DNA from: Gammaproteobacteria bacterium 42_54_T18
GTDB lineage: Bacteria > Pseudomonadota > Gammaproteobacteria > Pseudomonadales > Ketobacteraceae
Assembly: GCA_002163245.1 (NCBI GenBank)
Contig: MAAL01000191.1
Coordinates: forward strand, 1 to 64,000
Reading direction: 5' to 3'
DNA: 64,000 bases
Shown here: piece by piece, positions 37,858 to 46,365 of the stretch
Numbering within the stretch: position 1 is the stretch's first letter
Layout: the number at the start of each line of letters is the position of its first letter
Program-made: the position numbers and the translations under genes
The notes under the pieces: model-generated
Told to the model about the DNA's origin: nothing
Database searches by the model: none
The model's input: only the letters and a program-made list of their open reading frames with translations

Positions 37858-38700
37858 ATGATTACTGAACGAAAAATTCTACTAACACAAAGCCAAGATC
37901 ATGCAGGCTTAATCGCACAAATCACACATATTTGTTTTAAACATGGTCTAAACATCATCAAAAATGACGAGTTTGTTGATCGCGAGCACCATCAGTTTTT
38001 TATGCGAACTGAGCTGGAAGGGGTTTTCGATGACCTTAAGCTACTGGACGAGCTAACACAGGCTCTTCCCTCCAATACCTTTCACCGCTTAAGTACAGCG
38101 GTGAGAAAACGTTTAGTATTAATGGTAACAAAAGAGCCTCACTGCTTAGGTGAGTTGCTAATGAAAAGCCAATACGGTTCATTAAATGCCGACATCGTTG
38201 GTGTCGTTGGCAATCATAACGACCTGGAAGAACTTACTCAAAAATTTAATGTACCTTTTCATTGCATTAGCCACGATGGATTAAGCCGAGAGCAACAAGA
38301 AAAAGAAATCCAGAGCGTCATTGCCGGTTACAATCCCGATTACATCGTGTTGGCAAAATATATGCGTATACTTACTCCTTCTTTTGTTGAACAGTACAGC
38401 AACCGCATTATCAATATTCACCACTCGTTTTTACCCGCCTTTATCGGTGCAAAACCCTACCATCAAGCTTATGCACGCGGCGTAAAAATTATTGGCGCCA
38501 CTGCACATTTTGTTAGCAACGACTTGGATGAAGGTCCGATCATAACTCAAGATGTTACCCGTGTGGATCATCGATACACCGCTGAGCAAATGGCGCAAGC
38601 CGGGCGCCATGTGGAAGAGTCTGTGCTGTATCATGCCGTGCAGCAGGTGACGAACGAGAAAGTGTTTGTTTACGGTAATCGAACCGTGGTCTTTGATTAA
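37858..38700 (+). CDS. purU: Formyltetrahydrofolate deformylase
   Basis: 280 residues, standard PurU length. An N-terminal ACT domain (~5-85; LLTQSQDHAGLIAQIT, HHQFFMRTE) precedes a formyltransferase-type hydrolase domain. The catalytic region is intact: NIHHSFLPAFIGAKPYHQA and GATAHFVSNDLDEGPII. It hydrolyses 10-formyl-THF to formate and THF, balancing the one-carbon pool. Single gene; no ribosome site stands out before the ATG. Its stop codon is directly adjacent to the end of the minus-strand response regulator gene. Confidence 0.95.
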   Translation: MITERKILLTQSQDHAGLIAQITHICFKHGLNIIKNDEFVDREHHQFFMRTELEGVFDDLKLLDELTQALPSNTFHRLSTAVRKRLVLMVTKEPHCLGELLMKSQYGSLNADIVGVVGNHNDLEELTQKFNVPFHCISHDGLSREQQEKEIQSVIAGYNPDYIVLAKYMRILTPSFVEQYSNRIINIHHSFLPAFIGAKPYHQAYARGVKIIGATAHFVSNDLDEGPIITQDVTRVDHRYTAEQMAQAGRHVEESVLYHAVQQVTNEKVFVYGNRTVVFD

Positions 38701-39819
38701 TCAGCTAGATTCCATAAGATGCGAAATATCACTGGCAATCGAAATAAAGTGTTTCTCTACATCCGTGTTACTGGTAAACAATGAAACAACCTTCTCCATA
38801 TGATTGTTTACCAAATTCACAAAAAATAGCTCTTGCTCCTCAGACAATACCAACGATGAAAAACCAAGATGCATCTCATCAAAAAGCGACGCTATAATAG
38901 TCGCTGTTTTACTTTGTCGACTACGAATGCCATCTTCAACATCTTTAACCGCTAAGTTCACATTGCCTAACGCCTTTTGAAGCTCCTCTAACACATCATT
39001 CCGTTGCCGCACTTCTATATCAATGCTTTCGATTCTAGATTCTGCTCCGTTTAACAACGATGCAATATGATCATTTAATCGTCCACATTTACTTTCGTTT
39101 TCTCGCGGCATATTTTTAATGATTAGGGATATGCGTTCAAAATTGAACGCCGTTCTTCGACCGAAATGAATAATCCGGTCCCCTCCTCTTATTTGTGCCA
39201 TCAGGTCAATTTCAAGTGGTGTACACTGCTTCTGTGTGGAGCTCATATTTAGAAACCCCGATAAGCTTCGCATTTGAAGGCTGCACTCCAACCCAAAAGA
39301 ATGGCAAGTACCGATAATTTGGTGTGCTAAATTTTCGATTGTTTCACAAGAAAAGCTTCGTTCATAAAAATTGTTAACCGTACCCAATTCACTGCTATTG
39401 GTAATGGCCATCATCGCCATATTCTTTGACTCTACCAGCGATTCTTTTAACGCAATTTGTGATTTCACCTTAACAAGAAGTTCTTTAGCTTCATAAGGTT
39501 TGGTTAAATAATCGACCCCTCCAACTTCATAGCCTTGTAGTTTATTTTCCAAAGCACAATAAGCGGATAAGAAAATCACGGGGGTGTCTCGAAGCGGTAT
39601 TTCTTGTTTAAGAATCTTGCATGTTTCATACCCATCCATCTCTGGCATACATACATCCATGATAATTAAATCAACTGCATTAACTCTTAGGTATTCAACA
39701 CACTCTTCACCTGAGCCAAGCGTGACAACACTATATTCCTTCTTTAATACCGACTTCATCAATAAGCGATTAGTAGATTCGTCATCAACCACTAGAACAG
39801 TATATTTTCCATGTTTCAT
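38701..39819 (-). CDS. Response regulator with a novel C-terminal domain
   Basis: 372 residues. Receiver domain ~5-125 with VLVVDDEST, Asp in LIIMDVCMPEMDG, Ser in VIFLSAY and Lys in YLTKPYEAKE. The remaining ~245 residues do not match an output domain I recognise. Residues ~135-255 look like a mixed alpha/beta, possibly GAF-like sensor (SFGLECSLQMRS); ~255-345 are predicted coiled coil (IESIDIEVRQRNDVLEELQK). No DNA-binding or enzyme motif is visible. No kinase gene is adjacent, so the partner is unknown. Confidence 0.8.
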   Translation of the reverse strand: MKHGKYTVLVVDDESTNRLLMKSVLKKEYSVVTLGSGEECVEYLRVNAVDLIIMDVCMPEMDGYETCKILKQEIPLRDTPVIFLSAYCALENKLQGYEVGGVDYLTKPYEAKELLVKVKSQIALKESLVESKNMAMMAITNSSELGTVNNFYERSFSCETIENLAHQIIGTCHSFGLECSLQMRSLSGFLNMSSTQKQCTPLEIDLMAQIRGGDRIIHFGRRTAFNFERISLIIKNMPRENESKCGRLNDHIASLLNGAESRIESIDIEVRQRNDVLEELQKALGNVNLAVKDVEDGIRSRQSKTATIIASLFDEMHLGFSSLVLSEEQELFFVNLVNNHMEKVVSLFTSNTDVEKHFISIASDISHLMESS

Positions 39820-39941
39820 TGCTTAGAAAGGCCCCCTGATAGCCAAATAAATACTCTATATTTCAGTGTAGCCAAGCGCCAGGGTTCTGCAAAAACCATT
39901 TAGGCAATTTCTTACCACTCTAATAACAACAATGATAACAA

Positions 39942-40451
39942 TTACAGGAGCTTCCCCCCCTCTATAACCGCCTTAACGGCCTCTCCTGGCCCCATAGAGT
40001 CACACGTCACCGTCACATCCGCATACTGACGATACAGTAACTGACGCTCCTCAAATAAGTCTTCAAAGCTCTGCTCAGGCCGACGGGCAATGCCCCGTGT
40101 TTCATAGTTATGAATACGTCGACGAAGCTCCTCCAGAGGAACCTCAAGATATACCACCGGGCCACAGGATTTGAGGTATTCCATGCCTTTTTTGCTGTAA
40201 ACCGCACTGCCCCCTGTTGCAATAACCTTTTGATGGCACTCGGTTGCCAGCAATACCCGCTCTTCAACCTCCCTCAACGCTAAATAACCCTGCTGCTCTA
40301 AGATATCCTGCAGGCTTTTATCCTCCTGCACTTGAATTGCTACATCGGTATCCAAAAAGTCCAATCGGAGCTCTTTGGCTAACAATATCCCTAACGTGCT
40401 TTTCCCGGCTCCGGGCATTCCAATAAGAATAAGACTTTGACGATATGGCAT
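39942..40451 (-). CDS. aroK: Shikimate kinase
   Basis: About 169 residues from the ATG at 40451, chosen for AAAGG seven bases upstream; an ATG at 40478 lacks a ribosome site. P-loop GMPGAGKST, DTD after the second strand, Arg in LREVEERVL, and RRPEQSFEDLFEERQLLYRQYAD (in pieces), which matches the shikimate-kinase lid and adenine-binding parts. The usual GGG of the substrate loop reads GGS (ATGGSAVY). It would phosphorylate shikimate in aromatic amino-acid synthesis. It stands alone, away from aroB, so it may be a second copy (AroL-like). The symbol is by family only. Confidence 0.75.
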   Translation of the reverse strand: MPYRQSLILIGMPGAGKSTLGILLAKELRLDFLDTDVAIQVQEDKSLQDILEQQGYLALREVEERVLLATECHQKVIATGGSAVYSKKGMEYLKSCGPVVYLEVPLEELRRRIHNYETRGIARRPEQSFEDLFEERQLLYRQYADVTVTCDSMGPGEAVKAVIEGGKLL

Positions 40452-40580
40452 GATTAAACCTTTCGGTGGAACATTCATGATGGATATAAGAGAGATCTAA
40501 TGAAGATCTAAAGTGCTTTCCCCAGTATAATGCCCGCTATGAGACATCACTAGGTTATACCACACTCTTATATCACCTCT

Positions 40581-42527
40581 ATGAAACTAAATAACGAACA
40601 AACCGCTGCTGCCCATTACCAGGGGGATGCGAAACACCTATTGATTTTGGCCGGTGCAGGCACGGGAAAAACCCGAACCATTATCGGGCGCGTGCTTTAC
40701 TTGGTTAAACAAGGCACCCCCATTGGGCGTCTGTTAATGCTGACCTTTACCCGCCGCGCCGCCAAAGAGATGCTAGTTCGTCTTGAAAAAGATTTAGGAC
40801 CGGCCACCAAAAACATTACGGCTGGTACCTTTCACCATTTCTGCTTGCAAATTATGCGACGCATCCCTAAGTCCTTTGGTGTTGAAGAGCGAACCGTTAT
40901 CGATCGGGACGATAGTAAAAGTTTGGTTCAGCTCATTCGTGGTGAGGTGGTTGATAAAAAACACAAAAAAGAATTCCCTAAAGCGGCGACTTTACTGAAC
41001 TATCTATCTTATGCAAAGAATTGCTGCCTACCACTTTCTGAGTATTTAATACATTTTACGGAATTGGATGAGACTTTTTGTACGCTCGTTGAAACCATCG
41101 GCAAACGTTATGAACTACGAAAATCCGAGCGAAAATACCTCGATTACGATGATATCTTACACCTCTTTGTTAAAGGCATTGAAAAGAACCCTGCATTAGC
41201 TGAAAAGATTGGCGGTTTATACCAGCATATTCTTGTGGACGAAATGCAAGACACTAATCCACTTCAATGGCGTATTTTACAAGCGTTATCCAATGCACAT
41301 TTATTCTGTGTGGGTGATGATGCACAATCCATCTATGCGTTTCGTGGCGCAGACTTTCGCAACATCCACTCCTTTAGCGAACGCCTACCAGACTCCAACG
41401 TATTTAAACTTGAGCAAAACTTTCGTAGCACCCAAGAAATATTGGATATTTCCAATTGGTTGCTTAAAAAATCCACCATTGATTACAATAAAAAGCTTAC
41501 CGCCGTACGAGGCAAAGGAATCATACCTCGACTGATTGATTTTGAGAGTAAATACGATGAAGCATCATGGATAGCAGCTGATTTACTTGAGCGTAAGGAA
41601 AGTGACGCCCAATGGTCTGATCATATGATTTTGGTTCGCTCTGCTTGGGCGGCCAAAACCTGTGAAGGTGCATTAATTGATGCGGGTATTCCTTATCGCT
41701 TTGTTGGCGGTACCAGTCTGTTAGAGGCTGCTCATGTAAAAGATGTATTGTGCTTGTGCCGTGCCGCACTAAATCGCACAGATGAGCTGGCGTGGATTCG
41801 TTATCTAAAATGTTGGCCAAGAATTGGGGATGCAACGGCCTCAAAAATTGTTAAGGCATTATTAGATGCAGACCCCGCAGAAGGTATTGATGATGTATTA
41901 CGCCAATCAATCCCTAAACGAGAGGATATTATCGACAGCGTATTGGCCATTCAATCACTACGCAACAATCCATCATCAGCCATTAAAAAAGGCTTAGAGA
42001 TGATGGAGCATAATTTTATGACCCGTTACGATCGCTGGGAGTCTCGCGCTGGTGACATACGTTTATTGTCTGACCTTGCCTGTCGTTATAAAGACTTACT
42101 GGGCTTTGTTGAAGCGTACACTCTTGATCCCGTATCCAACTCTGAAGCTGAGCGAATAGAAGAGGATGATTTGGTAACGGTCATCACTGTACACAGCTCT
42201 AAGGGTACAGAAGCCCCAGTGTGTTATTGCCTTGGGGTGCAACCTGGGGCTTATCCTCACATTAGAAGCTTGGGAGATAGGGATTCGGAAGAGGAAGAGC
42301 GTCGCGTGTTGTACGTAGCCTTTACTCGGGCACAAAATGAATTAATAGTGACCCGTTGTGGCGATGAAAGCCGTACCTTATTTCATGGTGGTTCTTATGT
42401 TCAAAGCGAAGGTGAGCCGTACTTTTTGGAGTACCTACCGCCTGACTTGGTAGAGCATGAACAGTATGGCTATGGATTAGCGTTAGGGGGAAGTTCTGTA
42501 TTGGATGAGCTACTGGACTTTGAATAG
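40581..42527 (+). CDS. UvrD/Rep-like SF1A DNA helicase
   Basis: 648 residues with the helicase motifs in order: AGAGTGKT (~24-31), TFTRRAAKEM, ILVDEMQDTN (DEMQD in place of the common DEFQD), FCVGDDAQSIYAFRGAD, LEQNFRST, VHSSKGTEAPV and RRVLYVAFTRAQ. It should be an ATP-driven 3'-5' DNA translocase in repair or replication restart. It is somewhat shorter than UvrD or Rep (about 670-720), lacking part of their C-terminal tail. A TATAAT at 40526-40531 may be its -10 box; no convincing -35 was found. The end of the gene is tandemly duplicated as DNA. Confidence 0.9.
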   Translation: MKLNNEQTAAAHYQGDAKHLLILAGAGTGKTRTIIGRVLYLVKQGTPIGRLLMLTFTRRAAKEMLVRLEKDLGPATKNITAGTFHHFCLQIMRRIPKSFGVEERTVIDRDDSKSLVQLIRGEVVDKKHKKEFPKAATLLNYLSYAKNCCLPLSEYLIHFTELDETFCTLVETIGKRYELRKSERKYLDYDDILHLFVKGIEKNPALAEKIGGLYQHILVDEMQDTNPLQWRILQALSNAHLFCVGDDAQSIYAFRGADFRNIHSFSERLPDSNVFKLEQNFRSTQEILDISNWLLKKSTIDYNKKLTAVRGKGIIPRLIDFESKYDEASWIAADLLERKESDAQWSDHMILVRSAWAAKTCEGALIDAGIPYRFVGGTSLLEAAHVKDVLCLCRAALNRTDELAWIRYLKCWPRIGDATASKIVKALLDADPAEGIDDVLRQSIPKREDIIDSVLAIQSLRNNPSSAIKKGLEMMEHNFMTRYDRWESRAGDIRLLSDLACRYKDLLGFVEAYTLDPVSNSEAERIEEDDLVTVITVHSSKGTEAPVCYCLGVQPGAYPHIRSLGDRDSEEEERRVLYVAFTRAQNELIVTRCGDESRTLFHGGSYVQSEGEPYFLEYLPPDLVEHEQYGYGLALGGSSVLDELLDFE

Positions 42528-42545
42528 CTGGACTTTGAGTAGCTA
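42513..42545 (+). repeat. 15-bp tandem duplication across the helicase stop codon
   Basis: CTGGACTTTGAATAG (42513-42527) is followed directly by CTGGACTTTGAGTAG (42528-42542), then by a decayed third unit CTATACTTTAAG. Each unit encodes LDFE-stop in the same frame, so the helicase C-terminus is LDFE and a silent second copy lies just past the stop. Confidence 0.85.
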
Positions 42546-42797
42546 TACTTTAAGCAAAGCAATCTTTTGTTGTCGTGTTAAAGACTTAATCGCCGCCTCT
42601 CGTTGACTAGCGCTGCTACGATCATGGCCACTTTCTTTGAATACAAACTCTACCGGCTGACGACCATAAAAATATTTCGCCCCCTTGCCGGTTTTATGCT
42701 GATCAAACCGTCGTTCTAAATCCGTGGTAATACCTGTGTAATACGTATTATCACTACACAGGATCATATATACCCACCATTCTGATTGCGCATTCAC
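42543..42797 (-). CDS. GIY-YIG domain protein (UPF0213/YhbQ-like)
   Basis: 84 residues, a whole GIY-YIG fold. WWVYMILCSDNTYYTGITTDLERRFDQH carries the two-part GIY-YIG motif (VYM...YTGIT) and the catalytic Arg (in pieces); ESGHDRSSASQREAAIK carries the conserved Glu and Lys. Small stand-alone members such as YhbQ are suspected DNA nucleases of unclear role. It overlaps the upstream patatin gene by 4 bases and is probably co-expressed. Confidence 0.88.
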   Translation of the reverse strand: MNAQSEWWVYMILCSDNTYYTGITTDLERRFDQHKTGKGAKYFYGRQPVEFVFKESGHDRSSASQREAAIKSLTRQQKIALLKV

Positions 42798-44344
42798 GCC
42801 AACGATGTCTCCCGCACATTAATGCTTGATACAATGTCATCCCCCGGCACAGCACCATCAATATCTACGTAGGAGTTTTTACCAATAGACTCACTGCGAT
42901 GGGTATGGCCATGGTGTTTTGCATAACATTTTTCATAACACCGAGCCAGCACACGACTAATACGTGTCTGATTTCGAATCATCGCAATATTTGGCCACGT
43001 CGAGCGCTCGCCTGTAAGGATAAAGTCATAAATTTCGTCATCTGACGGATTCGCCATGACCTTCAGGTATTTTTTCATAGGAAAATCAGGGTGTAAATTA
43101 ATATCCCCCAAATAGTCTTGCCCCAACAACGCATCGGCACGATCTAGCCAAAAACGAAACGTTCGATTCTGCGTATGTTTTTTAGTGACGGTAATAACCT
43201 GGTGCCATTGAGCATGAATCGATGACGATGCAAAATCGATAACAAACGGCAAAACACCTTTTTTAGATCGATTCGCCACAAACGGTAATACGTGAGGATT
43301 GGTTTGGCTAACAATAAAATGGTTTGCATTAAAAATACGTCCAATACGCGCCATCGGTATATCGGTACTAACCCCACCATCAGCCCAGAGTTCGGATTCC
43401 ATATAAGGAACCACTTCCCCCTCAGCATTCTTAGCTCGTAGCTGAACGGCAGGAAACACACCGGGTATTGAGCAAGAGGCTTTACAAGCGTAGGCAACCA
43501 AAACATTCGGAGCTGTTTTATAATTTAGCACACGTGCTTTTTGTCCTGCCCGGGTTGGTGATACCGTGATATTAATCGCTCTTCCAGTGCGTACATAGGC
43601 CTCCAGAAAAGTGTCATTTGGAATATTATTAGAGATACACTGCAATAACTGCTCCGACTCTAACAATGATTTTTTAGAAAAAATCTCCATAAAGGAGCGG
43701 TGTTTTATCGGGCTAAAATCATTATTTTCCGGTATAGACAATTTTTCTAACAATTCCTCATCGGAATGTGTTCCCACCAGCCCTGTGACTATCGCGCCCA
43801 TGCTGGTACCAGAGATAACAGACGGTAAAAGGTTTTGTTCTAATAAAGCTTTAATAATGCCCAGGTGATAAATACCAAAGGCACCCCCTCCACTTAACAT
43901 AAGCGCACTTCGACCGAAATTGTTCCTTGCGTGCTTAAACAGCTTTAATTTTTTTGCTTCATTAATAAGATCTAATTCCGCATCACAAAGGTAGTTTAAT
44001 GTTGTTTCGACTTCATCCAAATACTGTTCTACAAGGTATTTTGTACCCACTAACGATGTGTCATAAAGATGAGAGTCAGTTAATTCACCTAATGTTCGGT
44101 GCAAACTTTCTTGCATATAAGAAATAAGGCAGCCGATACGATTTTCTTCGCGATACTCAGCTAATAAGTCTATTTGTTCTTGCAGCAGTTCGTAAGGGTA
44201 GTAACCCGACTCGTCATTTCCACGCCAACGGCTATGCCCCTCTAACGTATCAATCTCTTCTGCAGCGCTATGCCACTGTTGATAGGTTTTTGCTTTTTTT
44301 AAGGCTTTATAATTCGCGGCCAAATGGCGGTAACTGGATCTCAC
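42794..44344 (-). CDS. Patatin-like phospholipase with N-terminal DUF3336
   Basis: 516 residues. The N-terminal ~130 residues match the DUF3336 region found in TGL3/SDP1-like lipases (HSRWRGNDESGYYPYELL). The patatin domain (~140-350) has the oxyanion loop LSGGGAFGIYHLG, nucleophile GTSMG and the catalytic Asp in DGGVSTDIP. It should hydrolyse acyl esters of phospholipids or neutral lipids. There is no signal peptide, so it acts in the cytoplasm or at the inner membrane. Motifs are complete. Confidence 0.9.
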   Translation of the reverse strand: MRSSYRHLAANYKALKKAKTYQQWHSAAEEIDTLEGHSRWRGNDESGYYPYELLQEQIDLLAEYREENRIGCLISYMQESLHRTLGELTDSHLYDTSLVGTKYLVEQYLDEVETTLNYLCDAELDLINEAKKLKLFKHARNNFGRSALMLSGGGAFGIYHLGIIKALLEQNLLPSVISGTSMGAIVTGLVGTHSDEELLEKLSIPENNDFSPIKHRSFMEIFSKKSLLESEQLLQCISNNIPNDTFLEAYVRTGRAINITVSPTRAGQKARVLNYKTAPNVLVAYACKASCSIPGVFPAVQLRAKNAEGEVVPYMESELWADGGVSTDIPMARIGRIFNANHFIVSQTNPHVLPFVANRSKKGVLPFVIDFASSSIHAQWHQVITVTKKHTQNRTFRFWLDRADALLGQDYLGDINLHPDFPMKKYLKVMANPSDDEIYDFILTGERSTWPNIAMIRNQTRISRVLARCYEKCYAKHHGHTHRSESIGKNSYVDIDGAVPGDDIVSSINVRETSLA

Positions 44345-44400
44345 TCACTACTCCTCTACTTATTCTTATAACGATATAAACAACTATATTTATAACTACA

Positions 44401-45540
44401 TCAATACCGGTGTACCTGAAAATCACTAGAAATCAGCGCGGCTCGCCAGCGCTCGGAGAATGCTTTCATACCACCAACATAATGCTGCTCTATAAATGTC
44501 ACGGTATTCACGGGCTGGCAAAAGTTATCTGCCATATGTGTCATCAATAATTTCATGGTTTCTCGCCCTAAGGCGTCTTGCATCATAAAGTGCACAACCG
44601 ACCAAGCCATAGCGTACATCATATTTTGCTCATGATCTCGCCATGCACGACCTTTGATCGCCAAGTAGTCACTAACTGACATTAACTCGCCAGCTGCTTG
44701 AGCGTCTTGTAACAATTTAAGGTGATGTGGTGATGGATTAACCCGCTTACTTTGACCTTCAATGCTCAAACGCTCAAAGTATTCAGCTAAACCTTCATTA
44801 AACCATACCGGTGTACGGCCATATAACCCAGAGTTAATCACATGGGTTGCTTCATGCCGGGCAATGGATTGTGTCATGGAAGCATCTCGCTGCACCATGA
44901 CGACCGCCTCGTCCATAGATGGCTTATAGAAACCTGCAGCTGTCTCTAACCCAGGTACATGCTCTTCACGGTATACATCAAACTTGGTCTGATCATTAAA
45001 CACTTTTACGTTCAGATCCACCTGTTTAATGTATTGATCTGGTAACCAACGGGACAAAATAAAGTACAACTGCTTTAGGTCCGCTGACAACCGGTCATGC
45101 AAAAACGGGGGTAAATTGCCTCCCGCTGCGCTAATCGATATACGAAAGTACTGTTTTTCCATCTTATAACGGCTGGTCAGATCCTCTGCGCCTTTACCCT
45201 TAGGTTTATCGGTAAAATGAACTTTGCCCTCGGCATCAACCCATTTAAAAACTTTACCTTGAGCTTCAACCTCGCTGGTTTCGCGGGTCTTGGGCACATG
45301 ACAAGCAGTCATATGGGTTTCGAAACTCTCTATCACCTCCTCCACTGCCTGCCGATTTTGCTGCGAGAAAGGCTGCATAAAGGGAAAAAAGGGGCCATCT
45401 TGTGTTTGACTGCTTGTTGGCTTCGGAATACCAAGGGCGGTTAACAGAATTTTACGTTTTGCAGGAGGAATGCTGCTGAAAACAAACAACAACAATAGGG
45501 ATAACGTTAACAATATGAGAAAAGAGGGGCGAACTTTCAC
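44401..45540 (-). CDS. Membrane-anchored DUF4124 zinc metallopeptidase (HExxH)
   Basis: 379 residues. One N-terminal membrane helix or uncleaved signal (FLILLTLSLLLLFVFSS). A DUF4124 module follows (~92-118: GKVFKWVDAEGKVHFTDKP), a small domain common in envelope proteins. The C-terminal ~200 residues form a gluzincin-type peptidase (DUF1570/peptidase-MA-like): ARHEATHVI is the zinc motif and WFNEGLAEYFERL gives the third ligand Glu. The bulk should face the periplasm. Substrate unknown. It appears to be a single gene. Confidence 0.82.
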   Translation of the reverse strand: MKVRPSFLILLTLSLLLLFVFSSIPPAKRKILLTALGIPKPTSSQTQDGPFFPFMQPFSQQNRQAVEEVIESFETHMTACHVPKTRETSEVEAQGKVFKWVDAEGKVHFTDKPKGKGAEDLTSRYKMEKQYFRISISAAGGNLPPFLHDRLSADLKQLYFILSRWLPDQYIKQVDLNVKVFNDQTKFDVYREEHVPGLETAAGFYKPSMDEAVVMVQRDASMTQSIARHEATHVINSGLYGRTPVWFNEGLAEYFERLSIEGQSKRVNPSPHHLKLLQDAQAAGELMSVSDYLAIKGRAWRDHEQNMMYAMAWSVVHFMMQDALGRETMKLLMTHMADNFCQPVNTVTFIEQHYVGGMKAFSERWRAALISSDFQVHRY

Positions 45541-45640
45541 AAAAACACCTTACTACATTAGCCAATGGCGACTTGTTGAGTATAGTAAGGTGTTTACAGA
45601 ATAAGAAGGTCGATACCCAGAGTCTTATGACACTTGCCCA

Positions 45641-46198
45641 CTAGAAATGCCTAACTGAGACATAACCCTCATTCGATTGATGCTTAGATTGGTGTTTCGA
45701 TTGATGCCTAGATTGTTGTTTTGAGTGGCCGTTCTGGCGCTTGGAGCGCTGATCATTGTAGTAGTGATGCACTTCGCGGTCAGCACGTTGTTTCTTATGC
45801 TGCCAATAACTGTGCTGTGAATGCCCATGTTGGTAGCCACGGTGAGTGTTCCTGTGGTTATTGTTATAGCTATGGTGTGTGTTGTGATGCGTATAGTGCT
45901 GATGATGCCGTTTACGGGTTTTATGACGCTTATAACACCGGTGATCACCATGAAAGTGGTGCTTTTGATGCTTTCGATGACGGTCATAATGATTGTCATA
46001 ACGATCACCATGGGACACCAGTGATAAACCAACAACTGCGCCAATAAGTGCTCCGGCTACAATTTCATCAGAGTAATTGTCATGGCCTGCATAGGATGTT
46101 GTGCCTGCGCCTATGAAGACAAGGGCAATAACGGCGGTAATAATTCGTTTGCGCTGATTTGACATTAGGTGATTAAAATTCTGTTGATTAAGGGTCAT
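45641..46198 (-). CDS. His-rich envelope protein with a glycine-zipper segment
   Basis: 185 residues. The N-terminal hydrophobic segment (ITAVIALVFIGAGTTSYAG) looks like a signal peptide. A short glycine-zipper-like stretch (GALIGAVVGLSL) follows, then about 110 residues very rich in His, with Arg, Lys, Asn, Ser and Gln. The tail contains short HQSK repeats. GGAG lies eight bases before the ATG at 46198. It probably binds transition metals (nickel, copper, zinc) in the periplasm, but no metal motif of a known family is present. It is divergent from the GlyGly-CTERM protein across a promoter region with phased repeats. Confidence 0.75.
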   Translation of the reverse strand: MTLNQQNFNHLMSNQRKRIITAVIALVFIGAGTTSYAGHDNYSDEIVAGALIGAVVGLSLVSHGDRYDNHYDRHRKHQKHHFHGDHRCYKRHKTRKRHHQHYTHHNTHHSYNNNHRNTHRGYQHGHSQHSYWQHKKQRADREVHHYYNDQRSKRQNGHSKQQSRHQSKHQSKHQSNEGYVSVRHF

Positions 46199-46256
46199 GA
46201 TTACGCTCCATTAATGAATGTTGCTTGATTCTGATTATCAGATTAACCCCCTGTAC

Positions 46257-46306
46257 CTGAACCCAAACTGAACCGTAAAATCTTTTTTTGTTCAGCTTCG
46301 ATTCAT
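46257..46306. promoter_or_regulatory. 11-bp-phased direct repeats, likely OmpR/PhoB-family regulator sites
   Basis: CTGAAC occurs at 46257-46262 and again at 46268-46273, exactly 11 bases apart. On the other orientation GTTCAG (46290-46295) is followed 11 bases later by ATTCAT (46301-46306). Hexamer-n5-hexamer direct repeats are the usual binding form of OmpR/PhoB-type response regulators (PmrA, QseB and BqsR boxes have this layout). The sites sit in the shared promoter of the His-rich protein (minus) and the GlyGly-CTERM protein (plus), one pair oriented toward each gene. The regulator is unknown. Confidence 0.55.
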
Positions 46307-46365
46307 CTTCACTTTGCTTTAATACTTCCATCGACATGATTCGTCACTCATAAAGGAAGATCATT

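Noticed and set aside
45625-46047. Long open frames on both strands across the His-rich gene
   Set aside because: They result from the repetitive CAT/CAC composition. Only the frame with a signal peptide, a glycine zipper and a GGAG ribosome site is credible.
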